From the NCBI GenBank assembly GCA_051747425.1, contig JBNJGD010000002.1:62001-126000 (forward strand): a DNA stretch of 64,000 nt, written 5' to 3'. A program made the translations under genes and the position numbers. This document shows positions 51,344 through 60,505 of this stretch, piece by piece. Within the stretch, counting starts at the first letter, position 1. Each line of letters begins with the position of its first letter. Origin of the DNA: HTCC5015 sp051747425. Its GTDB lineage: Bacteria; Pseudomonadota; Gammaproteobacteria; HTCC5015. The notes beneath the pieces are model-generated. The model was not told the origin of the DNA, did no database searches, and saw only the letters and a program-made list of their open reading frames with translations.

Positions 51344-52804
51344 CTAGGCTGTGTATTTCAAGTCCAGTTCCCGGGCCGCCTTGACGTCATCGAGCTGGCG
51401 CACCGGCTGACTGTACGGTGCCTGGGTCACCAGTTCGGGATCGCGTTTGGCCTCCTCGAGAATCTCGGCCATGGCGTTGACGAAGCCATCGAGGTCTTCC
51501 TTGGCCTCGGTCTCCGTAGGTTCAATCAGCAGACACTCGGGAATGTGCAGCGGGAAATAGATGGTCGGCGCGTGGTAGTTCTTGTCCAGCAGGCGCTTGG
51601 CCACGGCCTTGGCCGACATCTGGTACTCCTTCGCCTCGCGCTTGAGCGTGACAATAAACTCGTGACTGGCGCGGCGTTCGGGAAAGGCCAGTTCAAAGCC
51701 TCGCTTTTGCAGTTCAACCATCAGGTAGTTGGCATTGAGCGTGGCAAACTCGGCCACCCGGTGCATGCCCACGCGGCCGAGCATGCGCATGTAGATGTAG
51801 GCCCGCAGGAGCACGCCGGCGTTGCCGGCAAAGGCCGACAGGCGGCCGATGGTCTCGGGCAGGTCCTTTTCCGTGAGGAAGCGATACTGGTCGCCGTCCT
51901 TGCCCACCACCGGCGTCGGCATGTAGGGCAGCAGGCGCTCGGAGCAACCGATGGCACCGGCACCGGGCCCGCCGCCGCCGTGGGGCGTAGAGAAGGTTTT
52001 GTGCAGATTCATGTGAATCACATCAAAGCCCATGTCGCCGGGGCGCACCTTGCCGAGAATCGCATTGAGGTTGGCGCCGTCGTAGTAGAGCAGGCCGCCG
52101 GCGTCGTGGACCACTTCGGCGATCTCCTTGATGCGCCGCTCGAACACCCCGCAGGTGGAGGGATTGGTCAGCATAATGCCCGCCGTTTTTGGGCCGACCA
52201 CTTCCTTGAGGGCCTCGAAATCGACATCGCCGTCCTTTTTGGTGGGAATCTCCACCACCTTGTAGCCGCACATAATGGCGGTGGCCGGGTTGGTGCCGTG
52301 GGCGGCGTCGGGGCAGATGATCTCGCAGCGTTCCGTGTCGCCACGGGCGTCGTGGTAGGCGCGAATCATGGCCACACCGGCAAACTCGCCCTGGGCGCCC
52401 GCCATGGGGGTCAGAGACACACCGCGCATGCCGGTGACTTCCTTGAGCATGTCCTGCAACTCGTACATGGTCTCCAGATAGCCCTGAGAGTGGCGCTCGG
52501 GGGCCAGCGGGTGGCGCCCGAGAAACTCGGGCAACATGGCCAGCGAGTTACAGGCCCGCGGGTTGTACTTCATGGTGCAGGAACCCAGCGGGTAAAACTG
52601 GGTATCGATGGAGAAGTTGAGCTGGGACAGGCGCGTGTAGTGGCGCACCGCCTGCAACTCGGAGACTTCGGGAATCGAGTCCAGTGCGGAGCGACGGCGG
52701 AAGGCCTCGGGAATGCGGTTCTCCGTCGCCTTGTCGCGCTGGCTGCCGTGGATGTACTGGGCGCCGCTGGGACGACCCTCAACTGCGTGTTCAAAAATCA
52801 GCAT
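51344..52804 (-). CDS. gcvPB: Glycine dehydrogenase (decarboxylating) subunit 2
   Basis: 486-residue beta half of the split P-protein, which decarboxylates glycine and passes aminomethyl to lipoyl-GcvH. The PLP lysine is in MNLHKTFSTPHGGGGPG (about 270); SLTPMAGAQGEFAG and HGTNPATAIMCGY are family blocks. I start at the ATG at 52804 behind GGAGGAG; a GTG two codons earlier overlaps the gcvPA stop. The split (PA+PB) form is common in archaea and many bacteria but not in enterobacteria. Confidence 0.5.
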   Translation of the reverse strand: MLIFEHAVEGRPSGAQYIHGSQRDKATENRIPEAFRRRSALDSIPEVSELQAVRHYTRLSQLNFSIDTQFYPLGSCTMKYNPRACNSLAMLPEFLGRHPLAPERHSQGYLETMYELQDMLKEVTGMRGVSLTPMAGAQGEFAGVAMIRAYHDARGDTERCEIICPDAAHGTNPATAIMCGYKVVEIPTKKDGDVDFEALKEVVGPKTAGIMLTNPSTCGVFERRIKEIAEVVHDAGGLLYYDGANLNAILGKVRPGDMGFDVIHMNLHKTFSTPHGGGGPGAGAIGCSERLLPYMPTPVVGKDGDQYRFLTEKDLPETIGRLSAFAGNAGVLLRAYIYMRMLGRVGMHRVAEFATLNANYLMVELQKRGFELAFPERRASHEFIVTLKREAKEYQMSAKAVAKRLLDKNYHAPTIYFPLHIPECLLIEPTETEAKEDLDGFVNAMAEILEEAKRDPELVTQAPYSQPVRQLDDVKAARELDLKYTA

Positions 52805-52806
52805 GA

Positions 52807-54180
52807 TCACTCTCCTCCGGCCTGGGCCAACACTTGTTCCAGGGCCTGAGCGTATTGTTCAAGATCTTCATCGGTCTTGGTCTCGGTGGCACACACCAGC
52901 AGGGCCTCGCCCAGCTCGGGGTAGCGCTCCTTGAGGGAATAGCCCGCCAGCACACCCCGATCCTCCATCGCCGTCAGCACGGTCTCGACCGGCGCCGGCA
53001 GCCGCAGGGCTACCTCGTGGAAACTGGCCCCGTCGAAAATCCGCTCGACGCCATCGATCCGGCACAGGCGATCGGCCAGTTGTTGGGTGTTGGCGTGACT
53101 CAGTTCCGCCTGGCGGGTAAGACCGGCGGGGCCCATGATTGCCATGTGGATCGTGGACGCGGTGACCACCAGCCCCTGGTTGGTACAGATATTGGAAGTC
53201 GCCTTGGAGCGACGGATGTGTTGCTCACGGGCCTGCAGGGTCAGGGCAAAGCCAGGCTTGCCCTCGAGGTCCACGGTGCGTCCGACAATGCGGCCGGGCA
53301 TTTGGCGAACCAGCTTTTTGCTGCAGCACATATAGCCGTAGTAGGGGCCACCCGAGGACAGCGGCGCCCCCAGTGGCTGGCCGTCGCCACAGGCGATGTC
53401 GGCGCCCTGCTCGCCCCACTCGCCCGGCGGTGCGATCAGGGTCAGGGCCAGCGGGTTGCACACGCCAATTACCAGGGCGCCATTGGCGTGGGCCCAGTCG
53501 GTAATCTCATCGACCTGCTCCAGGGCGCCAAAAAAGTTGGGCTGCTGGATCACAACGGCGGTAATGTCTTCGCCGGCGTATGCCTCAAAGGCACTCTTTG
53601 CACTGGTGCCGGTGGCCTGATCGAAAGGCACCTCCACCAGTTCAATGTTCTGGTTTTTGACGATGGCGTAGGCGGTATCGCGGTAAAAGGGGTGCACGCC
53701 ACCCGGGATCAACACCTTGCGCGACTTCGATTTGCGGTTGCCGCGCACGGCCATGAGGATCGCTTCGGCCAGTGCCGAGGCGCCGTCGTAGAGCGAGGCG
53801 TTGGAAACATCCATCGCCGTCAGCCCGGCCATCATGGTCTGGTACTCGTAGATCAACTGCAGCGTGCCCTGGGAGGCCTCCGCCTGGTAGGGCGTATAGG
53901 CACTGTAGAATTCGCCGCGGGTGGTAATCTGCCACACGGCGGCGGGCACATGGTGCTCATAGGCGCCGGCGCCGATAAAGTTGAGCACGCCGCCGTCGCG
54001 GCGCGCGCGCTCGTGCATCAGGCGGGTCACCTGCATTTCATCCATCGCCTCGGGGATGGCCGACAGCTCGCCGATGCGCAGGGCATCGGGGATTTCGTCA
54101 AACAGGTCGTCGATGCTGTCGGCGCCGATGGCGGCAATCATCTGTTCGACTTCGGACTGGGTATGGGGAATAAAGGGCAT
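52807..54180 (-). CDS. gcvPA: Glycine dehydrogenase (decarboxylating) subunit 1
   Basis: 457-residue alpha half of the split glycine decarboxylase. MPFIPHTQSEVEQMIAAIG, the FIGAGAYEHHVPA motif, FYSAYTPYQAEASQGTLQLIYEYQTMM and ASLYDGASALAEAILMA are all characteristic. Forms an alpha2beta2 with GcvPB. GAGGTAG precedes the ATG. Its stop overlaps the possible GTG start of gcvPB, so the two halves are coupled. Confidence 0.5.
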   Translation of the reverse strand: MPFIPHTQSEVEQMIAAIGADSIDDLFDEIPDALRIGELSAIPEAMDEMQVTRLMHERARRDGGVLNFIGAGAYEHHVPAAVWQITTRGEFYSAYTPYQAEASQGTLQLIYEYQTMMAGLTAMDVSNASLYDGASALAEAILMAVRGNRKSKSRKVLIPGGVHPFYRDTAYAIVKNQNIELVEVPFDQATGTSAKSAFEAYAGEDITAVVIQQPNFFGALEQVDEITDWAHANGALVIGVCNPLALTLIAPPGEWGEQGADIACGDGQPLGAPLSSGGPYYGYMCCSKKLVRQMPGRIVGRTVDLEGKPGFALTLQAREQHIRRSKATSNICTNQGLVVTASTIHMAIMGPAGLTRQAELSHANTQQLADRLCRIDGVERIFDGASFHEVALRLPAPVETVLTAMEDRGVLAGYSLKERYPELGEALLVCATETKTDEDLEQYAQALEQVLAQAGGE

Positions 54181-54259
54181 GATCTACCTCGTAGTGCCAA
54201 TGGCCTGGCATAAGCAGCGCCGGATGACGGCGTCACCCGGCACACAACAGGGACAATAT

Positions 54260-54652
54260 TTACTCCTCGGCGTCGAGGTGGGCCTGATAGCCCTCGGCGT
54301 CGAGCAGCGCTTCGAGCTCGCTGGGGTCGGCGATACGGATTTTGAAAATCCAGCCGCCGTCCCAGGGCTCGTCGTTGATCAGTTCCGGAGCGTCCTCCAG
54401 GGCTTCGTTAAAAGCCACAATCTCGCCGCCTACGGGCGCGTAGATGTCCGAGGCCGCCTTGACCGACTCGACCACTGAAGCTGGATCGCCCGCTTCAAGG
54501 TCACCGCCCTCTTCGGCGGGTTCGACAAACACCACATCACCCAGGGATTCCTGGGCGTGGTCGGTAATACCGACCACATAAATATCGCCCTCCTCCTGGC
54601 GAATCCACTCGTGGCTCTCGGCGTACTTCAATTCTGTTGGCAAGTTGCTCAT
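54260..54652 (-). CDS. gcvH: Glycine cleavage system H protein
   Basis: 130-residue lipoyl carrier of the glycine cleavage system. The lipoylated Lys lies in VVESVKAASDIYAPV (about residue 65); N-terminal LKYAESHEWIRQEEGD is typical, as is the C-terminal LLDAEGYQAHL. Third position of the gcvT-gcvH-gcvPA-gcvPB order is as in other split-P operons; 34 bases separate it from gcvT. Confidence 0.5.
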   Translation of the reverse strand: MSNLPTELKYAESHEWIRQEEGDIYVVGITDHAQESLGDVVFVEPAEEGGDLEAGDPASVVESVKAASDIYAPVGGEIVAFNEALEDAPELINDEPWDGGWIFKIRIADPSELEALLDAEGYQAHLDAEE

Positions 54653-54686
54653 GGTATCTCCCGGTTTTCTTTGTCAGGTTTGTCTG

Positions 54687-55784
54687 TCAGCGATCGATCT
54701 GTGACTGGCCGTCGCGGACAAAGGGGTATTTAACGATTCGCGCGGGAACGCGCTTGTTGCGGATTTCGATCTCGACGGTGGCGCCTCGCTCGGCTGCATC
54801 GCTGGCCAGGCGGGCCAGGGCGATAGACGCCTTGAGTGTAGGCGAGAAGCCGCCGGAGGTCAGCTCGCCCACTTCGCGGTCGCCGACAAACACCTTCTGG
54901 TGGGCGCGCATCACTCCGCGTCCCTCGAGCACCAGGCCCACCAGACGCGCCTGCACGCCCTCGGCCTTTTCACGCTCCAGTGCCTCGCGGCCAATGAACG
55001 CCCGATCGTCTTTCATCGCCACCGTCCAGCCCAGGCCGGACACCAGCGGGCTGGTGGTCTCGTCCATGTCATTGCCGTAGAGGTTCATGCCGGCCTCGAG
55101 GCGAAGACTGTCGCGGGCACCGAGCCCGGTGGGCTCGACACCCACCTTGTTCAGGGCGCGCCAGAAATCGGCGGCGGCCTCGTTGGGCAGAAGTATTTCA
55201 AAGCCGTCCTCGCCGGTATAACCGGTGCGGGCGACAAAAAACTCGGCCACTTCCACGGCCTGAAACTTGCCCAGCGAAAGGACTGACTCGCGGGCCTCGT
55301 CGGGCAGCAGCTCGGTCACCTTCTCCACGGCGGTGGGCCCCTGGACGGCGATCATCGCCAGATCGCTGCGCTCCCTGACACTCACGGAAAATTCGCCGGC
55401 GTGTGACTCAATCCACTCCAGGTCCTTTTCCCGGGTGGCGGCGTTAACCACCAGTCGGAACCAATCGTCTTCCATGTAGTAAACGATCAGATCGTCAATG
55501 ACGCCACCGCGCTCGTTGAGCATGCAGGTATATAGTGCTTTTCCGGGGGTGGTGATTTTGGCCACATCGTTGGCCATGAGATAGCGCAAATAGTCGCGGA
55601 CGCGGGCACCCTGGAGATCGACCACCGTCATGTGGGAAACATCGAACATACCGGCGTCGCGGCGCACCTGGTGGTGCTCTTCAATCTGGGAGCGATACTG
55701 TATGGGCATGGACCAGCCGGCGAAGTCCACCATTTTGGCGGCGGCGTCGACATGGCAGGTATAGAGCGGAGTCTTTTGGCTCAT
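54687..55784 (-). CDS. gcvT: Aminomethyltransferase (glycine cleavage T protein)
   Basis: 365-residue folate enzyme releasing ammonia from aminomethyl-GcvH and forming methylene-tetrahydrofolate. It has MVDFAGWSMPIQY, GMFDVSHM (catalytic Asp region), RTGYTGEDGFEI and LEAGMNLYGNDMDETTSP. Length equals the norm. Start at the ATG at 55784; the open frame extends upstream into the riboswitch but that part is not protein-like. Expression is expected to be glycine-controlled by the tandem riboswitch upstream. Confidence 0.5.
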   Translation of the reverse strand: MSQKTPLYTCHVDAAAKMVDFAGWSMPIQYRSQIEEHHQVRRDAGMFDVSHMTVVDLQGARVRDYLRYLMANDVAKITTPGKALYTCMLNERGGVIDDLIVYYMEDDWFRLVVNAATREKDLEWIESHAGEFSVSVRERSDLAMIAVQGPTAVEKVTELLPDEARESVLSLGKFQAVEVAEFFVARTGYTGEDGFEILLPNEAAADFWRALNKVGVEPTGLGARDSLRLEAGMNLYGNDMDETTSPLVSGLGWTVAMKDDRAFIGREALEREKAEGVQARLVGLVLEGRGVMRAHQKVFVGDREVGELTSGGFSPTLKASIALARLASDAAERGATVEIEIRNKRVPARIVKYPFVRDGQSQIDR

Positions 55785-55855
55785 GGCTACTCTCTGTTTC
55801 GCTGAAAAACACCTGTCTCCGGCAAGGTGCTCGCACCTGGGTCGCCGGGTTTTAA

Positions 55856-56060
55856 GGGCTCTTCTGTCCGCGAACCTGAGAGATTGTGGGCAATACAGCT
55901 TGCCCGTCCCCTTCGGTGAACCCCTGTCGGGGGTTGCTCTCCAGAACTGATGCCGCAAAGTGGTTGCGACCGTCCGCGGTCCGGGTGCCTGAGCGTTTCC
56001 GAGCCGGTTGCGCCTTCGGCGTCTCGTTGCGGCCACTGGCCTGGCGAGACTCTCCCACGG
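55856..56060 (-). promoter_or_regulatory. Tandem glycine riboswitch of the gcv operon
   Basis: Two glycine aptamers in series. Aptamer 1 (about 55965-56060) begins GGGAGAG and has the GCCGAAGG and CGCTCAGGCA cores; aptamer 2 (about 55856-55946) begins TGGAGAG and has CACCGAAGGGG, ATCTCTCAGG and the closing GGACAGAAGAGCC. These are the conserved glycine-motif blocks. The second aptamer ends about 72 bases before the gcvT ATG; a hairpin AGGTG/CACCT in that space (no T-run) may be part of the switch. Glycine binding normally turns gcv on. Confidence 0.5.
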
Positions 56061-56113
56061 GCGGTATTCATCAGACCCGGGACTATACCAGCGCCGCCGG
56101 GATAAATGAAGAT

Positions 56114-57319
56114 TCAGCGGCGCAGACGGCGAAGCAGGAATTCGGGCACATCGCCGCTCAGACCCGCGGCCTGTTTGGCAAAGAGCCGGCGCAGGGTATC
56201 GCTCTGATCCACCGCATTCATGCCACGCCCGCGCAGGCGCACCCAGTTCCCGGTATCCCGTCCAAAGGCCTGATAGAGCGCTGTCATGCCCGACTGCATC
56301 ACCTGATTGGCGTGGCGGCGGCGGCGGGCGTAGCGGCGCAGCCTGGCCAGGCTCGGAGCGCCGCCGCCATCGAGGACATCGACCAGCGAGGCCGCGTCCA
56401 TAAAGCCCAGATTGACACCCTGGCCGGCCAGCGGGTGAATCACATGGGCGGCGTCGCCCACCAGCGCCACACCGGGGCGCACATACTCCCGGGCGTGTTG
56501 AGCGGCCAGGGGGAAAGCCACCCGTCCGGTAGTGGCCAGGATCTCGCCCAGCGCGCCCTCGGAGGCCTCGAACAAACGCTGACAGAAATCGTGATCATCG
56601 AGTCCCAACAAGCGCTCGGCGAGGTCGTCATCGGCGCTCCAGACAATCGAGCACTGACCGTTGGCCAGCGGCAAAAAAGCCAGTGGGCCGGTCTGCAGGA
56701 AGCGCTGCCAGGCCGTATTTTGATGGCTCTCTGCGGTGGCCACCATGGCAACAATGGCGCGCTGGCCGTAGGGTCGCCGAGTCACTTCGATGCCCAGGCG
56801 CTGGCGCAGATCCGAGCGAGCCCCGTCGGCGGCCACCAGCAGGTCGCACTGATAGACCGCCCCACCCTCCAGCCAGACGCGCGAGACGCCGCCATCGACG
56901 GCGACATCGGCCACCCGCTCGGGGCACAGCCATTCGATATTGGGGTGGGCCCTGGCGGCGCTGCACAGGGCATCGACCAGCACAGCGTTTTCAACGATGT
57001 GTCCCAGATGGCGATAGTCGACATCCTGGCGATCAAAGTGCAGCTGTCCCTCGCTGTCGGCATCCCAGACGCGCATGTCGCTGTAGGGACACAGGCGGCG
57101 CTCCACCACACCCTGCCAGACGCCTAGGTGTTCCAGCCAGGCCTCGGTGGCCAGGCTCAGGGCAAAGACGCGCAGGTCGTAGTCGCTGTTTGCGTCAACG
57201 GCGGGCGGCTCGCTGGCCTCGACCAGGACGACCTGTCGCCCCTGTTGGGCCAGGCCCAATGCGGTGCTGGCGCCCACAGCGCCGGCGCCCACGACCAATA
57301 CATCACAGTGTTCAGCCAC
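56114..57319 (-). CDS. ubiI: UbiI/VisC-type FAD-dependent ubiquinone hydroxylase
   Basis: 401-residue class A flavin monooxygenase of the UbiH/UbiI/Coq6 family; hydroxylates the ubiquinone precursor ring (UbiI at C5). FAD motif VLVVGAGAVGASTALGLA (about 7-24), the DG motif CDLLVAADGARSDLR and the second FAD block VALVGDAAHVIHPLAGQGVNLGF. It follows ubiH with an 8-base overlap, as visC in E. coli. Whether it also covers the C6 step cannot be told. Confidence 0.5.
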   Translation of the reverse strand: MAEHCDVLVVGAGAVGASTALGLAQQGRQVVLVEASEPPAVDANSDYDLRVFALSLATEAWLEHLGVWQGVVERRLCPYSDMRVWDADSEGQLHFDRQDVDYRHLGHIVENAVLVDALCSAARAHPNIEWLCPERVADVAVDGGVSRVWLEGGAVYQCDLLVAADGARSDLRQRLGIEVTRRPYGQRAIVAMVATAESHQNTAWQRFLQTGPLAFLPLANGQCSIVWSADDDLAERLLGLDDHDFCQRLFEASEGALGEILATTGRVAFPLAAQHAREYVRPGVALVGDAAHVIHPLAGQGVNLGFMDAASLVDVLDGGGAPSLARLRRYARRRRHANQVMQSGMTALYQAFGRDTGNWVRLRGRGMNAVDQSDTLRRLFAKQAAGLSGDVPEFLLRRLRR

Positions 57320-58547
57320 GGCGGCCCCCTTTCAATCGGCGGCGCCCGCGCAGTCCCATGCCCTGGCGAACCAGTTGCTGGCGCAGGGGCTCGATCAGGT
57401 CGGCGGCCAGCAAGCCGCCGGCGCGGGCATGGGAAAGCGGGGTCACTGCATTGGAAAACAGGCGAACCAGGCCGTCGGTAAAGCGTATGGTAGAGCGGCG
57501 ATCTCCGGCCCGGGCCTCGTCATAGTCGGTCAACAGCGACGGCGACCCGGGATCCTGTTCACCGCTCTCCAGCAACAGGGAGGCCAGCGTGGCCACATCG
57601 CGCAGCGCCAGATTGAAACCCTGCCCGGCCACCGGGTTGAGAGCTTGAGCGGCATTGCCCAGGATCACCGCGCGCGGTGCCGTACAGCGCTCTGCGCGCG
57701 TCAATGAAACCGGGTAGACGGCACGCTGACCCGCCCGCTGCAAGCGGCCCAGGCGGTGACCAAAATCCTCGCCGAGACGCTGCAAAAAGGCCCCTTCATC
57801 GGCCTCGCCCCAGTGCCTGGCCTCATCGTGGCGCAGCGTCCAGACCAGAGAGCTGCGGGGGCGGCCGTCGAAATCGGTCAACGGCAAAAAGGCCAGCGGG
57901 CCGGTAGGCGTAAAGCGTTCCCAGGCCACGCCGCGATGGGGCAACTGGTGTTCGATATTGGCGATCACCGCACTGAGGCCATAGTCGGTGCTCTGTGCCC
58001 CTACACCGAGCCCCTCGCGCACCCGGGAACGGGCGCCGTCGGCGGCGACAACCAGCTTTGCCTCCAGCGATCGGGGCTGGCCGTCCAGCTGGTAGTCGAC
58101 CCGCGATCCGCTGTCGCCGGGCTGTACCGACTCCACAACGGCGGGCGCGCGCCAGTCTGCACCTTCGGTGGTCTGGAGCGCGCGACCAAAGGCCTCACCC
58201 AGCAGGCGGTTTTCAACGACCCGGCCCAACTCGGGCACCCGCTCCTCGACGGCCGACATACGGGTAAGACCGAGCCGCCCCCGTTCGGAGATGCGGATTT
58301 CTGAAATCGCCTGGCCCAGCGGCTCCAGCGAGGACCAGAGTCCCATGTCCTGTAGCAGCAGGCGCGAGCCGTAGGCCAGGGCCACACTGCGGTCGTCAAA
58401 ACTGGGCTGGGCGGCATCGGCAAAGTGAAAGGCTTCGAGCACGACCACCCGGTAGTCGCTGGGCGCCAGCGCCAGTGCCAGAGTGGCACCGGCCAGCCCG
58501 CCACCGACGATGACGATATCGGCCGATTCCAGATTCCGCTCAGACAC
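57312..58547 (-). CDS. ubiH: 2-octaprenyl-6-methoxyphenol hydroxylase
   Basis: 411-residue FAD monooxygenase for a ring hydroxylation in ubiquinone synthesis. VIVGGGLAGATLALALA at about 11-27, LVVAADGARSRVREGLG, and the UbiH-style second motif VILGNAAQALNPVAGQGFNLALRD (Asn/Gln in place of Asp/His). I set the start at the GTG at 58547, which overlaps the pepP stop by 8 bases; an upstream in-frame start would run deep into pepP. Third gene of ygfB-pepP-ubiH-ubiI. Confidence 0.5.
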   Translation of the reverse strand: MSERNLESADIVIVGGGLAGATLALALAPSDYRVVVLEAFHFADAAQPSFDDRSVALAYGSRLLLQDMGLWSSLEPLGQAISEIRISERGRLGLTRMSAVEERVPELGRVVENRLLGEAFGRALQTTEGADWRAPAVVESVQPGDSGSRVDYQLDGQPRSLEAKLVVAADGARSRVREGLGVGAQSTDYGLSAVIANIEHQLPHRGVAWERFTPTGPLAFLPLTDFDGRPRSSLVWTLRHDEARHWGEADEGAFLQRLGEDFGHRLGRLQRAGQRAVYPVSLTRAERCTAPRAVILGNAAQALNPVAGQGFNLALRDVATLASLLLESGEQDPGSPSLLTDYDEARAGDRRSTIRFTDGLVRLFSNAVTPLSHARAGGLLAADLIEPLRQQLVRQGMGLRGRRRLKGGRRG

Positions 58548-59847
58548 CCGTGCCCACCAGTGCTTCGATGGACTCGACATCCTTGGGCACATCGCGGCTG
58601 AGCACTTCGTAACCGTCCTTGGTCACGGCGACATCGTCCTCGATACGAATGCCGATATTGTGGAAGCGCTCGGGGATATCGTCGGCGGCGGCGATGTACA
58701 AGCCCGGCTCGACGGTGGTCACCATACCCGGCTCCAGCAAACGCCAGTTCTCGTCCACCTTGTAGTCGCCGACATCGTGGACATCCATGCCCAGCCAGTG
58801 GCCGGTGCGATGCATGTAAAAGCGCCGGTAATCGCCGCTCTCGATCAGGTCGGACACCTTGCCCTGGAGCAGGCCGAGGGACACCAGCCCCCCGACCAGT
58901 ACTTTCAGGGCGGCCTGGTGCGGGTCGTCCCAGTTGTTGCCGGGCACGGTCTTTTCGATGGCCGCCAGCTGGGCCTCCAGCACAATCTCGTAGACTTCGC
59001 GCTGGGCCGGGGTGAACTGGCCATTCACCGGAAAGGTCCGGGTAATGTCCGAGGCGTAGCCCTGGTACTCGGCGCCGGCATCAATCAACAACAAGTCACC
59101 GTCGTGCAACTCGTCGCGGTTGTCGATGTAGTGGAGAATGCAGCCATTGCGGCCGCCACCAACAATCGACGGATAGGCCGTGGTCATGTTATTGCGGCGA
59201 AACTCGTAGAGCAGCTCGGCTTCGATTTGATACTCCCGGACACCCGGACGGCACGCCGCCATGGCCCGCTTGTGACCACTGGCGGCGACCTTCGCCGCCT
59301 TGCGCATGGCCGACAGTTCGCCGCGACTTTTAAACAGGCGGTACTCGTGAAGCTGATGATCGAGATCAATGAATTCGCCGGGGGCGCGAACGCCCCGGCG
59401 GGCGCCACTGCGAACCCGGTTGAGCCAGTCCATCATGTGCTTGTCGAACACCGGATTGCGGCCCATGGTGTAGTAAACTCGCTCGCGGTTTTCCATCAGC
59501 CCCGGCAGGATGTCGTCGATATCGGTGATGGGAAAGGCGTCGTCGGCACCGTATTCGTTCACCGCACCCTCCTGACCGGCGCGCAGGCCATCCCAGGTTT
59601 CCTTTTCGGGATCGCGCTCGCGGCAGAAGAGAATGAACTCACCCTGCTCGCGCCCGGGAATCAACACGGCTACCGATTCGGGCTCGCTAAAACCTGTCAG
59701 GTAGAGAAAATCGCTGTCCTGGCGATAGTCGTGATAGACATCGCGGTTGCGAATGTGCTCGGGGGCGGCCGGCAGGATGGCAATGCCACCCTCACCCATG
59801 CTGTTCATCAGCTGCCGCCGGCGGCGCTTCAATTCAGTCTGTTTCAT
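58540..59847 (-). CDS. pepP: Xaa-Pro aminopeptidase
   Basis: 435-residue dinuclear Mn metalloprotease removing N-terminal residues before proline. The creatinase-type fold has metal ligands in LLIDAGAEYQGYASDITRTFPVNG (two Asp), HRTGHWLGMDVHDVG (His), TTVEPGLYI (Glu) and GIRIEDDVAV (Glu). N-terminal RRRQLMNSMGEGGIAILPAAPEHIRNRD is typical. Sits 9 bases from ygfB and overlaps ubiH, the widely conserved order. Confidence 0.5.
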   Translation of the reverse strand: MKQTELKRRRRQLMNSMGEGGIAILPAAPEHIRNRDVYHDYRQDSDFLYLTGFSEPESVAVLIPGREQGEFILFCRERDPEKETWDGLRAGQEGAVNEYGADDAFPITDIDDILPGLMENRERVYYTMGRNPVFDKHMMDWLNRVRSGARRGVRAPGEFIDLDHQLHEYRLFKSRGELSAMRKAAKVAASGHKRAMAACRPGVREYQIEAELLYEFRRNNMTTAYPSIVGGGRNGCILHYIDNRDELHDGDLLLIDAGAEYQGYASDITRTFPVNGQFTPAQREVYEIVLEAQLAAIEKTVPGNNWDDPHQAALKVLVGGLVSLGLLQGKVSDLIESGDYRRFYMHRTGHWLGMDVHDVGDYKVDENWRLLEPGMVTTVEPGLYIAAADDIPERFHNIGIRIEDDVAVTKDGYEVLSRDVPKDVESIEALVGTGV

Positions 59848-59856
59848 ACCGCTCGC

Positions 59857-60420
59857 TTACTGCAGTGTCGTCGGGGCCGCCGCCGAGGCCTGGGGCAGCG
59901 GATTCAGTGTTTCAAATATCAAAAGCACACCGACGCGGACATACTCCTGCAACTGCACCAGTTGTTCCTCGGCTTCCGCCTCGTCGATGCCCTCCGTGGC
60001 CACCTGGCTGATGGCCAGCAGGTCATCGACCACTTCGCGGCTGGCCTCGTCGAGGGTGTCCAGGTCCTGGAGTCCGCCAATGCCGAGGCCATATAAATAG
60101 CCCTGGCACCAGGCGCCAAGCTGAGTCACTCGCTCTTCGACCGGCACCTCGTCATCGGGTAACCACAAATCAAAAACGGTCTCACCCTCGGCCAGTGCAC
60201 CAGCGCAAAAACCCTTGAGCTCGGCGAGCAACTGACTGTTGTCCAGCGCACCCGTCACCGCCTCCGGATCATCACTGCCCAGCACGGCGGCCACCCACTC
60301 TCCCTCGCTCAAGTCGGCACCGGCGCAAATCAGACCGCAAACCACGGCGTGCGCCTCGGCGGCCTCGTTGCCCGCACCCAGGCTGAGCAGATAACTGTCC
60401 AAATCAGCATAATCAATCAT
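59857..60420 (-). CDS. ygfB: UPF0149 family protein YgfB
   Basis: 187-residue acidic helical protein (UPF0149). Family blocks: EAHAVVCGLICAGADLSEGEW, LWLPDDEVPVEERVTQLGAWCQGYLYGLG, and the acidic C-terminus EEAEEQLVQLQEYVRVGVLLIFETL. In Pseudomonas YgfB modulates gene expression linked to beta-lactam tolerance, but its exact action is unclear. First gene of the ubiquinone cluster, divergent from the ZapB-like gene. Confidence 0.5.
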   Translation of the reverse strand: MIDYADLDSYLLSLGAGNEAAEAHAVVCGLICAGADLSEGEWVAAVLGSDDPEAVTGALDNSQLLAELKGFCAGALAEGETVFDLWLPDDEVPVEERVTQLGAWCQGYLYGLGIGGLQDLDTLDEASREVVDDLLAISQVATEGIDEAEAEEQLVQLQEYVRVGVLLIFETLNPLPQASAAAPTTLQ

Positions 60421-60470
60421 GGCGCAATCCTAACACTTGCCGGACGACCTCGCACCGCCCCCACCGCGTA

Positions 60471-60499
60471 TTGACCCCTTATAGACACGCGCCTACTAT
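60471..60499 (+). promoter_or_regulatory. Promoter giving a probably leaderless ZapB-like mRNA
   Basis: -35 TTGACC (60471-60476), 17-base spacer, -10 TACTAT (60494-60499). The expected start point, 6-8 bases after the -10, falls on the ATG at 60506. No Shine-Dalgarno precedes that ATG. Confidence 0.5.
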
Positions 60500-60505
60500 T
60501 GGCAC

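Noticed and set aside
51545..54213. Long plus-strand open frames opposite gcvPB and gcvPA (over 430 codons each)
   Set aside because: They are antisense to well-supported genes, carry no family motifs, and reflect the GC-rich third codon position.
55785..56036. N-terminal extension of GcvT by 84 residues
   Set aside because: The extra stretch is the riboswitch read in frame; it is Arg/Pro-rich and lies before the ATG that matches the family start.
58483..60096. 537-codon plus-strand frame opposite pepP
   Set aside because: Antisense shadow of pepP, whose metal-binding motifs are all present on the minus strand.
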